Assembly (NCBI GenBank): GCA_910583845.1 | Contig: CAJUAB010000009.1 | Span: 62,001 to 126,000 of the forward strand | Direction of reading: 5' to 3' | Source: an uncultured Acetatifactor sp. | GTDB taxonomy: Bacteria; Bacillota; Clostridia; Lachnospirales; Lachnospiraceae | DNA length: 64,000 bases | Shown: one piece after another, positions 48,692 through 57,699 of the stretch | Numbering within the stretch: position 1 is the first letter of the stretch | How the letters are laid out: every line of letters starts with the position of its first letter | Position numbers and translations under genes: made by a program | Notes under the pieces: generated by a model | What the model was told of the DNA's origin: nothing | The model's input: only the letters and a program-made list of their open reading frames with translations | Database searches by the model: none

Positions 48692-50111
48692 GTATGCGGG
48701 CTGGAAGGAAGTGTTTCTCTTCTCTCTCAGACGGGAGATGAAGCAGAAGTCTTTCAGGGGTTTTCTGATCTTCATGTGCCTGATCATCGTGGCAATTATG
48801 CCGGTGAGCACATGGCTGCATCAAAGAGACGAGGACCAGACAAAGGCCACGGAGGTAAGCGGTTTTACCATTTATGACGAGACAGGGCTGGGTATTGACT
48901 ACAGTCAGGCCCTGACGGGTGAGCGTTACGAAAGTTTACAGGTGAAGGAGGCCCCCGGGGAAGGGTTCGCGTCCCATGTGCAGGCGCTGGAGGAAAGCCA
49001 GGACAGCACGGAGATGATCGTGCATGTGACCTATGAAGAGGCGGGATATTTTAATCTGACCTTTGTAAAAGCGGCCACGGCGGATCTGAAGGACAAGGAC
49101 TGTGATCGGCTTTCTTCGGATTTTGAGAGCTTTTTCCTCGACGCGCGGATGCATGTGGCGGACGTGGAGCAGGAGCAGCTGGACTTTATCAATCAGCCGG
49201 TGGAAAGCCGGGTGGAACACACCACACAGGACGGAGAGATCACTCCTGAGGAGGACGGAGAAGGCATCTCCATGGCGGAATACTATGTACTGCTGGCGGG
49301 AATCGTCGTTGTCGTGATGATCGTCAACCTGAGCGGCGGGCAGATTGCCATGTCCATTGTGACGGAAAAGAGTACGAAGGTGGTGGAATACCTGATGATC
49401 AATGTGCGTCCCATGGCGCTGATCGTGGGCAAGATCCTGGCGGCGCTGATCACGGTGGTCATTCAGTTTGCCGCCTTCGGTGTCAGCTATCTTCTGTCCG
49501 GCGCAATCAGCCGGCTTATTTTCGGAGATGTCTCCGGCGGCACGGAGGCAGGAGGGAAGCCCGGGATTATGGAACTGTTTGCGCATGTCAATGTCGGAAC
49601 GCTGCTTTTGGCGGTGGTCATGATCCTGGTGGGGGTATTGTTCTTCAGCATCGTGGCCGGACTGGCCGGAGCCTCCGTGAGCAGGATGGAGGAGATGGCG
49701 GAGGGGCTGAAAATCTACCAGATGCTGCTGGTGGTGGGCTCCTATGTGGGGATTTTCCTCTGCATCATGCAGATGATGGGCAATGTCAGTGAAACGGTGG
49801 TAAATATCTGCTGTATCCTGCCCCTGTCGGCTCCCTTTGTCATGCCGGCCAACCTGCTGCTGGGCAAGGTAGGCGTGGTCACGGGCCTGGTGAGTCTGGC
49901 GGTGATGATTGTCTGTACGGCGGCTCTGTTTTCCTTTACCGCCAAAGTGTATGAGTCTTTGATTTTTTATAATGGCAATGTACTGAAATTGAAGGATATT
50001 TTACAGATTGCAAAGAATCGCAGGGTGGCTGCGGAGCATTCGGACTCCGGAGACGGCGGTTCTGGCAGCAGGCGGATTCACGCGGGAAAGGAGGGCGGAC
50101 ATCATGAATAA
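48678..50111 (+). CDS. ABC-2 transporter permease 1 (NatB-like)
   Basis: A 477-residue permease. One helix near the N-terminus (about 23-42), a large extracytoplasmic domain (45-195) rich in acidic residues, then about five helices in the C-terminal half, including KSTKVVEYLMINVRPMALIVGKI, a typical NatB segment. The ATG at 48678 lies within the end of the ATPase gene, after GGAGG, and the coding end overlaps the second permease gene by 8 bp. Confidence 0.87.
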   Translation: MKRNEYAGWKEVFLFSLRREMKQKSFRGFLIFMCLIIVAIMPVSTWLHQRDEDQTKATEVSGFTIYDETGLGIDYSQALTGERYESLQVKEAPGEGFASHVQALEESQDSTEMIVHVTYEEAGYFNLTFVKAATADLKDKDCDRLSSDFESFFLDARMHVADVEQEQLDFINQPVESRVEHTTQDGEITPEEDGEGISMAEYYVLLAGIVVVVMIVNLSGGQIAMSIVTEKSTKVVEYLMINVRPMALIVGKILAALITVVIQFAAFGVSYLLSGAISRLIFGDVSGGTEAGGKPGIMELFAHVNVGTLLLAVVMILVGVLFFSIVAGLAGASVSRMEEMAEGLKIYQMLLVVGSYVGIFLCIMQMMGNVSETVVNICCILPLSAPFVMPANLLLGKVGVVTGLVSLAVMIVCTAALFSFTAKVYESLIFYNGNVLKLKDILQIAKNRRVAAEHSDSGDGGSGSRRIHAGKEGGHHE

Positions 50112-51435
50112 GGGGATGTTCAGCGGCTGGCGGGATGTGTTCCTGTTTACCCTCAGACAGGCCACCGGAAAGAAATTCCGCAGTGTCACCATCGGGCTGG
50201 CGCTTGTGATGCTGGCGGCAGGGCTGGCCGTCAGCACCATTATGGCCTTTGTACAGAAAAGGGAGGACGGCAGGCGCTCTCCCATAGAACGGGTCTATGT
50301 GGTGGACAACAGCGAGTTGGAGGTATTGTACCTGGAAGGTTTTGCGGAGAGATATGGAGAAACTTTTCCGTCGGTTTCCTTTCTGGAGGCGGCGCAGCCT
50401 GTAGAGGAACTGGCAGTGACGCTGGGGGAGCAGGAACCGGAGAGCATAATTCTGGAGATCGGCCGGACCTCCGAAGGGTATCTGCTGACGGCGGTTTTGC
50501 CTTACGGCACGGAGATCGGCAAGGAGGACGCGGAAAATCTGTGTGAGGCCTTTGGTTCTGTCATGGAACAGAGCAAGCTGCTTTCCTCCGGCATCTCCAT
50601 GGAGAAGCTGGTGCTGGCCATGAGCAGTGTGCAGACAAGCCAGCTGGACGCAGGGGAGGAAGAGCGCAGCCTTGGAGAGCAGCTGATGTCCATGCTGGCC
50701 CCCATGGCGATCATATTCTTTATGTATTTTATGACACTGATGTACGGGATGAGTGTGGGAAACGCGGTCAGCGTGGAAAAGTGTTCCAAGCTGATGGAAA
50801 TGATGCTCACGCTGACCAGACCATACGGGCTGATTTTCGGCAAGGTTCTGGCGATTACGGCAACGGCCATCGGGCAGATCCTGCTGTGGATCGGTACTCT
50901 GGTGGGGGGATTTTTCCTGGGACATGGAATCGCGAAGGCGGTGATTTATCCTGATTACCACAATATTCTGCTGGAAATATTCAGTCTGCTTAAGGGACAG
51001 GTGGGGAGCACCGCTTTTACGCCCGGGGCTATGGCTCTGGCCGTCTTCGCCATATGTCTGTCATTTTTGTTCTACTGTATGCTGGCGGGGCTGATTGCCT
51101 CCTTTGCCAGCAAGGCGGAGGAACTGGGCCAGGTCATGAGCTTTTATCAGCTGGCCATGATTGCCGGTTTCTTTGGTTCCTATATGCTGCCGTTGCAGGA
51201 GAAGGACTGGATAAACACAATTCTTCGGATTGTTCCGCTCACCAGCGCTTATATGCTGCCGGGGGATATTCTGGTGGGCAATGTGACGGTTCTGGAGGGA
51301 TTGCTGCTTGTGGCGCTTCTGATGGCTTTCACCGCTGTGCTGGTGGTGTTTACCGGACGGATTTACCGGGACCAGCTGTTTTACCGCGGCAAGAGCTTGA
51401 AGGAACGGCTGCGCAGGAAGGAGAAAGAGGCGTAA
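50104..51435 (+). CDS. ABC-2 transporter permease 2 (NatB-like)
   Basis: A 443-residue permease similar in plan to the one before: one N-terminal helix, an outer domain (about 50-190), then five or six helices, including CSKLMEMMLTLTRPYGLIFGKVL. The pair of related permeases with one ATPase suggests a heterodimeric exporter of sodium, drugs or peptides. The stop codon lies in the loop of the following terminator hairpin. Confidence 0.87.
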   Translation: MNKGMFSGWRDVFLFTLRQATGKKFRSVTIGLALVMLAAGLAVSTIMAFVQKREDGRRSPIERVYVVDNSELEVLYLEGFAERYGETFPSVSFLEAAQPVEELAVTLGEQEPESIILEIGRTSEGYLLTAVLPYGTEIGKEDAENLCEAFGSVMEQSKLLSSGISMEKLVLAMSSVQTSQLDAGEEERSLGEQLMSMLAPMAIIFFMYFMTLMYGMSVGNAVSVEKCSKLMEMMLTLTRPYGLIFGKVLAITATAIGQILLWIGTLVGGFFLGHGIAKAVIYPDYHNILLEIFSLLKGQVGSTAFTPGAMALAVFAICLSFLFYCMLAGLIASFASKAEELGQVMSFYQLAMIAGFFGSYMLPLQEKDWINTILRIVPLTSAYMLPGDILVGNVTVLEGLLLVALLMAFTAVLVVFTGRIYRDQLFYRGKSLKERLRRKEKEA

Positions 51436-51450
51436 AACGCCTCTTTCTCT
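51421..51450. terminator. Terminator between convergent efflux and P47-like genes
   Basis: Perfect 12-bp arms GAGAAAGAGGCG (51421-51432) and CGCCTCTTTCTC (51438-51449), covering the stop of the second permease gene. It can serve both converging transcription units. Confidence 0.65.
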
Positions 51451-51462
51451 GCGTGGAGCCTG

Positions 51463-53148
51463 TTATTCCAGCTTGAAGTCCATAAGCAGAGCGTCATTGA
51501 GCCTCGCGCCCAGCAGCGTTGTTTTTTCGATGCCGGTCCAGGCGATTTCGGAGACGAAGTTTTTGGCGAAATCTTCCAGGGAAGGCACACTGTCGAATTT
51601 TTTGTTGCCGATCTCCACCGCGATGGCCTCGATGAGCGTAAAGGGGAGGCCGATGACCGCGCAGACACTGCTGGCCGCCAGAAGCTTGGAGGCCATCGTC
51701 AGACCCCGGGAGGCACCTGCTCCTGCGGCGATTCCTTCCACAGCCGTGGCTGTTGCCGCCGCTGCTTCTGCCGAGGAAACGGTGGCGTTCGATATGGTGG
51801 CCGCCGCGGAAGTGGCAGTGGTGGCGCACTTGGCCAGGAGCTTGGCAGTGCCGGCACCGATGATCAGTACTGCGGAGAGGATGTCCAGCGCCACGCCCAC
51901 CCATTTGAGGATTTCGGAGGTGGTGCTGGGCTCCACCACTGCGTTGAGCTCGCCGTTGAATTCCTCGCCCTCCCGGAGAACGAAGATGGTTTTGTCCCCA
52001 TTCTTTTGCGTATCAAATGCAATTTTCTGGTGCAGCGTCAGATACGCGTTGTACAGGGGCTTGCTGTAGGAGGCGTTGATGATGCCCAGTTCCAGATGGT
52101 CGTTCACCAGACGGATGGAGAAATTGTTGGCTTTTATGGTTAGGTCAACCTTATCCCCCTTGGCGACTTCTACATTTTGAAAGGTGATTTCCTTCTTGTT
52201 ATGGAGTTCCAGGCCGTCGGAGGAATAGGTAAAGTCATTCGCGCTGGTTCCGGTTATCATCTTTGTGGCCGCCGTGATCAGCAGATTCTTGCAGAAGTTC
52301 TGCGGGCTGATGCACAGGACGGCGTTGGCGTCCCGGGTTCGGCCATGGAATATGCTGGCGTCCACGCTCTGCTGGATATGGGGAGGAGCGGTTTTGCCCT
52401 CGGTCATGCACAGAATGGAAAACATGCTCTCCGCTTCCACAGGCTGACTGCCCGGTACAAATACCGCGTAGCCGGTGTCGGAAGGCTTTAACCAGGCAAA
52501 ATCTCCGGTGGCCTTATCGTTTATGTTGACGGTGGAGAACACATAGCGGAACTGTTTCAGAACCTTTTCCGTATTGAGATATTTTTTGAAGGTACCCTCC
52601 ACCAGCAGCTCCAACGTGCCTTCCGGGTCAATCCCGGGAAAGCAGTGGTCGGTTATGACAACCTGGGACTGCTCTGAGGCGGTCAGGGTCAGCAGCTTCT
52701 TCTGCGGATTCGTTCCGTCCGTCTGGCTCTCATACTGTAAGGCGACCTCAGCGATGATATATCCCCCGTCCAGGGATTCCTCCATCTCTCCCAGGGCGAT
52801 CTTCCCGCTGGTCACCGGCAGCTTCATATAGATGGAATTGCCGTTCCCCCGCAGCTCCAGCTGCCATTGTCCCCAGCTGCCCGACAGCTTTACGCTGCTG
52901 CCCTTCTCGAAAGTGGGCTTGAGCAGCTGATAATAGCTTTCGGTGTTGGCTCCGCTCAGATAATCCAGCAGCGCATGGGTCTCCGTCTCATTGCTGAAAG
53001 TGGCGGGATAGGTGGATTTCTCCCGGATTTCCCGGTTGACGACCTCATAGGTGGTGGTAAAAGAGGTATCCCAGCCAAATGTGCTGGCGCCCTCCAGGGG
53101 CTGTTCTCTCTGAATGCTCTGTTCCTCTCGGGTTCTTTGCTGTTCCAT
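51463..53148 (-). CDS. TULIP/P47-like protein 1 (clostridial OrfX/P47 family)
   Basis: A 561-residue soluble protein. It opens with TFGWDTSFTTTYEVVNREIRE (about 22-42), the pattern that begins P47 and OrfX proteins of clostridial neurotoxin and related insecticidal gene clusters, which have lipid-binding TULIP folds. A beta-rich body extends to about residue 415. Then comes an unusual Ala-rich hydrophobic stretch (about 420-520) with two helix-like segments. No signal peptide. AAAGGAG precedes the ATG. It is cotranscribed with a second member 96 bp upstream. No toxin gene is in the window, so the role here is unknown. Confidence 0.75.
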   Translation of the reverse strand: MEQQRTREEQSIQREQPLEGASTFGWDTSFTTTYEVVNREIREKSTYPATFSNETETHALLDYLSGANTESYYQLLKPTFEKGSSVKLSGSWGQWQLELRGNGNSIYMKLPVTSGKIALGEMEESLDGGYIIAEVALQYESQTDGTNPQKKLLTLTASEQSQVVITDHCFPGIDPEGTLELLVEGTFKKYLNTEKVLKQFRYVFSTVNINDKATGDFAWLKPSDTGYAVFVPGSQPVEAESMFSILCMTEGKTAPPHIQQSVDASIFHGRTRDANAVLCISPQNFCKNLLITAATKMITGTSANDFTYSSDGLELHNKKEITFQNVEVAKGDKVDLTIKANNFSIRLVNDHLELGIINASYSKPLYNAYLTLHQKIAFDTQKNGDKTIFVLREGEEFNGELNAVVEPSTTSEILKWVGVALDILSAVLIIGAGTAKLLAKCATTATSAAATISNATVSSAEAAAATATAVEGIAAGAGASRGLTMASKLLAASSVCAVIGLPFTLIEAIAVEIGNKKFDSVPSLEDFAKNFVSEIAWTGIEKTTLLGARLNDALLMDFKLE

Positions 53149-53244
53149 ATGTACTCCTTTCTGCTATTGTGTTTCAGCCGATTGCAAAACTCTTTCCATG
53201 AGTGACGGAATCGGAGTTTCGCAAGTGTCTGTCCTGCAATTGCG

Positions 53245-54474
53245 CTATCCTCGCATATAGATATTTGCGGCATACCCGCCGTCCGTAAATTGCAGACTTT
53301 GATCCGCCCAGGTAAGAAAATAACCTCCCTCCTCTCCGTTATAGTGAATATCGTTCATCATATTTTTTACCCGGGACTGGATCTCATTGCCTATGAGCTC
53401 CGAAATCATTGTAAACAGCCCAAAGGTAAATATACCCGCAGTGATCTCAATCCACAGAGGAATATGCTTGTCCGAATGAAATTCATCCTCGTTCCCGGCA
53501 ATGGGGGCAAAGTATACCCTGCCGCCGTTTTCCGGGGTGAAGCGCGGGCTGCGGACGGAGTGGAAAGTATAGGAGATGTAGGAATCCGCCAGTCCGGTAA
53601 AATCCACGGTTCCCTCCACCAGCAGATGCAGGTGGTCTCCCACAAACTGGAGCTTTATAAGACTTGCCTCAATCGTATAGCTCGTTGCCGAAACATTTAT
53701 TTTGGACACAAACACACGGCCCTCATTGACAATAGAGTTATCGTCCAGTACCTTGAAATTGCCCCCGCTTATATGGAGGAGCTGCGGAATGCGGGGAAGT
53801 ATGAATTTTTCCAGAAAAAGGCGGCGGCTCATTATGTACCCGAAGTCAAATCCCATCAGCAGCTGCGGGGAAAATTGTCGGCTGGGTTCTTTCTCCGTCT
53901 GCCTCACGGCGCACATAACGGCCATCACGGGCGTTCCGTCCAGATTCTGAAAGGCGGGGACGCTTTTGCACACAGAGATGCCCAAAGGCTGAAAATAATC
54001 GGCGTTCAGCTTTGCCAGGACGATGGAAATCCGGCTTTCCTGTTCGATGAGCGCCCGGGCCAGAATCGTGCCGAAGCTGTCCTGCAGAATCTCTTCTTTG
54101 ATCTCTCCCGTGACGTCCGGGTTTTCGATCCAGACGGCTCCAAAGCGCACATCGCCGCTGCTCTCGGCAAGAGTCTTGCAGACAAAGCCCACATTCTTCT
54201 CATCCTTAAAACAAAATTGCAGATGCGCTCTGCTGCGAATCTGATCGTGTTCTTCCGTAATGCCTCCCACGCTGATCCTGACATTCCGAAGCGTGAGGTC
54301 CACAGCCATATATTGCTCGTTTCCCGCCCAGCCGATCTGAAACTCCGGGATCTCGGCACAGAGCGTACCGTTTTTGTAGTCGAAGGCACCGAGGAAAGCC
54401 ATTTTCCGCTCCCGGATATTTCGATTGATCAGCTCCGTCTTACATGCAAAAACGATATCCCATGTACTTTCCAT
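53245..54474 (-). CDS. TULIP/P47-like protein 2 (clostridial OrfX/P47 family)
   Basis: A 409-residue soluble protein, first gene of the pair. The start STWDIVFACKTELINRNIRER has the same W-D-x-x-x/V-N-x-x-I pattern as the neighbour and as P47/OrfX proteins, followed by long alternating polar/hydrophobic strands typical of TULIP domains. A short hydrophobic segment (LWIEITAGIFTFGLFTMI) lies near residue 345, smaller than that of the neighbour. AAGGAGG precedes the ATG; a consensus promoter is at 54642-54670. Neither protein has an export signal. Confidence 0.7.
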   Translation of the reverse strand: MESTWDIVFACKTELINRNIRERKMAFLGAFDYKNGTLCAEIPEFQIGWAGNEQYMAVDLTLRNVRISVGGITEEHDQIRSRAHLQFCFKDEKNVGFVCKTLAESSGDVRFGAVWIENPDVTGEIKEEILQDSFGTILARALIEQESRISIVLAKLNADYFQPLGISVCKSVPAFQNLDGTPVMAVMCAVRQTEKEPSRQFSPQLLMGFDFGYIMSRRLFLEKFILPRIPQLLHISGGNFKVLDDNSIVNEGRVFVSKINVSATSYTIEASLIKLQFVGDHLHLLVEGTVDFTGLADSYISYTFHSVRSPRFTPENGGRVYFAPIAGNEDEFHSDKHIPLWIEITAGIFTFGLFTMISELIGNEIQSRVKNMMNDIHYNGEEGGYFLTWADQSLQFTDGGYAANIYMRG

Positions 54475-54522
54475 AGTATCCTCCTTGGATTTTCCGCACG
54501 GCAGGTCCCGCAGGGTACCTGA

Positions 54523-54551
54523 TTTTCAACTGCATGGAGTATAGTTGAAAA
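54523..54551. repeat. AT-rich inverted repeat in the leader of the P47-like operon
   Basis: Perfect 9-bp arms TTTTCAACT (54523-54531) and AGTTGAAAA (54543-54551). Read on the plus strand it ends in TTTTTCTG, like a terminator, yet no gene upstream would use it; on the minus strand it is a hairpin in the 160-nt leader. Confidence 0.45.
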
Positions 54552-54641
54552 TTTTTCTGTCTGGGAGCAGATAACGGACCTTTCCGGTTTGGAGTTGCTT
54601 TACTGACTGGCTCTTGAAAATGCGTATAATTGTGTTCCTAC

Positions 54642-54670
54642 ATGATAACTTATTTGATGAAAATTGTCAA
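54642..54670 (-). promoter_or_regulatory. Promoter of the P47-like operon
   Basis: On the minus strand a perfect -35 TTGACA (54665-54670) and -10 TATCAT (54642-54647) are 17 bp apart. It is back to back with the acetyltransferase promoter 90 bp away. Confidence 0.85.
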
Positions 54671-54758
54671 TATACTTCACAAAAATCTTTGCATAATACA
54701 TACGAATGCTGACAGATAAAAAAGAAAACAAAAAAATCAATATATTTACATCAAATAT

Positions 54759-54786
54759 TTGACAAATACGCAAATCAGAATATAAT
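54759..54786 (+). promoter_or_regulatory. Promoter of the acetyltransferase gene
   Basis: A perfect -35 TTGACA (54759-54764) and -10 TATAAT (54781-54786) with 16 bp spacing. Confidence 0.85.
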
Positions 54787-54792
54787 TGAGAG

Positions 54793-55068
54793 AAAGCACC
54801 GCCGGATTTGGCCAGCTTTCATCAGCAGGTGCGTGGGTGGACAATCCGGCGCAATGCAGAAAGTGCAAGACGCAGGACGTACGGATCAAACGGGCAGGCT
54901 GGAAGTAGTTATAGTCCCCGAGCCAGCCGGACAGAGTACCAGGGACATACGCGCGGATTGTCTCCGGAACAAAACGGTGCAATCCGCCGTTGGCGGCAGA
55001 GAAGCATATAATGAACGATCCGGCCATATCTGGTTGGCCGGACAAAATGGAAACGGAGGAGAGACAAG
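54793..55068 (+). other. Long untranslated leader of the acetyltransferase gene
   Basis: About 275 nt between the predicted transcription start and the ATG at 55069. It contains two 8-bp inverted pairs, GCCGGATT/AATCCGGC (54801-54855 region) and GCGGATTG/CAATCCGC (54953-54986 region), suggesting a folded RNA. No known riboswitch motif is evident; open frames here lack ribosome sites. Confidence 0.35.
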
Positions 55069-55596
55069 ATGAACACACCTGTTCTGGAGACAGAGAGACT
55101 GATTCTGCGGCCTGTCACGCTGGCGGATGCCGGGGAGGCTTTTGCCAACTGGACCGGCGACCCGGAAGTGGCCCGGTACATGGCTTACAGCACCCACAAA
55201 AGCATAAAGGATACGGAAGAGTGGCTTCGGGGCGTGGAGGATACGCAGGGTCTGCCCACCAGCTTTGACTGGGGATTTGAGAGAAAGAGCGACGGCAGGC
55301 TCATCGGCAGCGGAGGCATCTACTATAAAGAAAGCTCCGACATGTTTGAGGTGGGTTATAATATTATGAAGGAATGCTGGCATCAGGGCTACACCACCGA
55401 GGCAGTCAGGGAGATGGTGCGTTTCGCTCTGGAGGAGCTTGGCCAGACCAGGCTTGCATGCAGCCATGTGGCGGAGAATGTAAATTCCGGCAAGGTCTTG
55501 ATGAAAGTGGGATTTCACCGGGTGGGGAAGAGACCCTGGGTAAGCCTGGACGGCACGAAAAAGGGAGAGTGCTTTGTGTACCTGTATGAAAAATAG
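55069..55596 (+). CDS. GNAT-family N-acetyltransferase (RimJ/RimL-like)
   Basis: A 175-residue acetyltransferase. The opening RLILRPVTLADAGEAFANW and the following DPEVARYM are typical of the RimJ/RimL group; the central VGYNIMKECWHQGYTTEAV covers the acetyl-CoA loop, and ACSHVAENVNSGKVLMKVGF is the common C-terminal motif. AGGAGAG precedes the start. Possible targets are ribosomal protein N-termini or small amines or antibiotics. Confidence 0.88.
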   Translation: MNTPVLETERLILRPVTLADAGEAFANWTGDPEVARYMAYSTHKSIKDTEEWLRGVEDTQGLPTSFDWGFERKSDGRLIGSGGIYYKESSDMFEVGYNIMKECWHQGYTTEAVREMVRFALEELGQTRLACSHVAENVNSGKVLMKVGFHRVGKRPWVSLDGTKKGECFVYLYEK

Positions 55597-55665
55597 TCCG
55601 GGGGGCAAGCGTCACAGCGGTCAACAGGCCGAATATTGCAGGGCAGGAGGCGCGGGAAAAAATGC

Positions 55666-55694
55666 TTGACACAGAGAGGCTTCCGTGATATGCT
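55666..55694 (+). promoter_or_regulatory. Promoter of the glycosyltransferase gene
   Basis: TTGACA (55666-55671) and TATGCT (55689-55694) with 17 bp spacing, about 130 bp before the ATG. Confidence 0.8.
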
Positions 55695-55826
55695 CCATAT
55701 ATGAGTTATCTTTTGACTTCGTATTCTCACAAGTTCGGGCAGTTTCTGCCGGTGTATCCATATTGCCATGCGAATGGGCAGGCGTCGGGGAAGACAGCGC
55801 TGACAGAAAGCGGAAAGAGGTAGGGC

Positions 55827-57611
55827 ATGAACGCGCTTAACAGTATATGCCGGTGGGCCGTTATGGGAATTGTGGCGGCAGCGGCGCTGCATTGGCTGAT
55901 TGACAGGGTTCCGGCCATTGGTCGGGGATTGAGCCGCTGCCTGTCGTATGTGCGGCGTAAGAATGCCGCAATAAACGTTTCGGACGGCGGATCTGCGCGG
56001 CGGACAGCGGGAGAGCGGGTAGAACGCGGGGAGGCGGAAAGAGGGTATCGCCTGGGAATCTGGCTGATTCTGTATGGGCTGGTCGCCATACGGAGCATCG
56101 GATTTGGCAGCATCCCGGGGGGATTTAACCAGGACGGGGCCATGGGGGCGGTGGACGCGCTGGCGCTGGCCACTTATGGGACGGACCGTTTCGGCAACTG
56201 GCTTCCGGCCCACTTTCAGGCATGGGGGTACGGGCAGATGAGTGTGCTGCTGTCCTATCTGACGGTACCTTTTATCTGGCTGTGGGGACTTGACAGTGTG
56301 ACGGCCCGGCTGCCCATGCTGCTGGCCAGCATTGCAGGCGCGTGGGCACTGCATGGTCTGGCGCGGGATCTTTTCGGACGGCGCTGCGGCCTGGTGACGC
56401 TGCTTTGCGTGGCTGTCTCTCCCTGGCATTTTATGCAGAGCCGTTGGGCGCTGGACTGTAATATGTTTCCCCATATGTTCATACTGGGACTGTACTTTCT
56501 AAACAGAGGACTGCATAAGAGCCGCTGCCTCTATTTGTCCATGGTCTTTTTTGCGCTGTGTATGTATGCTTACGGCGTATCCTTCTACATGGTGCCGGTG
56601 TTTCTGCTGCTGTCCTGCGCCTTGCTGCTGCTGGGGCGACGGGTGAAATGGAGGCAGGCCATACTGGCGGCAGCGGTCTACTTCGGACTGTCCTGGCCCA
56701 TCTATGGCACAATGCTGATCAATTTCATGGGCTGGGAGACCATAAGACTGCCTTTTACGACCATGGCCTTTTTCCCTGACAGTATGCGGTCCGGCGATAT
56801 TATCTTTTTTTCAGAGCAGCCCCTTTTGCAGCTGCTGCAGAATGCCCGCGCCCTGTGGCGGCAGGTTTTTCTGCAAAAGCCGGACCTGCTCTGGAATGCC
56901 ATGGATGATTTCGGGACAATGTACCTGTGTACCATGCCACTGGTGCTGGCGGGAGCGGGGATTACCTTCTGCCGCGCCATAAGGGGGGAAAAGAGCCAGA
57001 GGATGTCCTGCGCTTTGCTGCTGATTTACTGGGGGACGTCTCTCATGACAGGGTTGTTTATCAACAATGTGAATATTAACCGCATCAATATTATTTTCTA
57101 TTGCCATATAGCGTTTGCCGGGATTGGGGCATTTGCCATAATCAGGGAATGGAAGCGTCTGGCAGCGGGGCTGGCGGCAGTCTACGGGCTGTTGCTGGTA
57201 TTGTTTCTCAATCAGTATTTTACCGACTGGGCCGATCAGATAGAGAAACATTTTTTTGCTGATTTTCTGGAGGCGGTGGAGTACGCGGGAGAGCTGGAGG
57301 CTGACTATTATTATATAACGCCGGACTCCCAGTCTGACGGTTCCTGGTGGGTAAGCCAGATCCTGACCATGTATGCCATGAAGATGGACGCAGGGTACTT
57401 TCAGGGTAAGACGAACGTTTTCCGGGGGGCGGAAATTCCTTACGAGGATCGCTACCATTTCAGCAATGCCAGCGGAGAACTGATTCAGGATAACGCGAAT
57501 ATTGTATATGTGGTCCGGGCGGACCGCATCGCGGAATATGCTCCGGAGCGCTTTAACCGGAGGCAGTTTGGCAATTATTATGTGGTGGTTCCATGGTGGT
57601 TTGCCAGGTAA
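55827..57611 (+). CDS. GT39-like polyprenyl-phosphate-dependent membrane glycosyltransferase
   Basis: A 594-residue membrane protein with about 11-12 helices. After a short N-terminal helix and a charged loop, an early Asp-containing outer loop (GGFNQDGAMGAVDALAL) matches the position of the catalytic Asp in ArnT/PMT-type (GT39/GT-C) transferases. Such enzymes add a sugar from a lipid carrier to surface polymers or lipids. The C-terminal soluble part (about 470-594) is rich in Tyr. GAAAGAGG precedes the ATG. Donor and acceptor are unknown. Confidence 0.72.
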   Translation: MNALNSICRWAVMGIVAAAALHWLIDRVPAIGRGLSRCLSYVRRKNAAINVSDGGSARRTAGERVERGEAERGYRLGIWLILYGLVAIRSIGFGSIPGGFNQDGAMGAVDALALATYGTDRFGNWLPAHFQAWGYGQMSVLLSYLTVPFIWLWGLDSVTARLPMLLASIAGAWALHGLARDLFGRRCGLVTLLCVAVSPWHFMQSRWALDCNMFPHMFILGLYFLNRGLHKSRCLYLSMVFFALCMYAYGVSFYMVPVFLLLSCALLLLGRRVKWRQAILAAAVYFGLSWPIYGTMLINFMGWETIRLPFTTMAFFPDSMRSGDIIFFSEQPLLQLLQNARALWRQVFLQKPDLLWNAMDDFGTMYLCTMPLVLAGAGITFCRAIRGEKSQRMSCALLLIYWGTSLMTGLFINNVNINRINIIFYCHIAFAGIGAFAIIREWKRLAAGLAAVYGLLLVLFLNQYFTDWADQIEKHFFADFLEAVEYAGELEADYYYITPDSQSDGSWWVSQILTMYAMKMDAGYFQGKTNVFRGAEIPYEDRYHFSNASGELIQDNANIVYVVRADRIAEYAPERFNRRQFGNYYVVVPWWFAR

Positions 57612-57699
57612 CCAGGCAAAAGAGGGATCTCCCGATCCCTGTGCAGGGAAAGGGTGTTTCACAACCGACGACAACGGATGAGATCCGACAGGAGGGCAG

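Noticed and set aside
53290..54522. A 410-codon plus-strand open frame opposite P47-like gene 2
   Set aside because: No ribosome site or known motif; the opposite strand has a consensus promoter, AAGGAGG and a P47-like start.
54833..55072. A 79-codon frame upstream of the acetyltransferase gene
   Set aside because: No ribosome site and non-hydrophobic low-complexity product; it lies within the folded leader.
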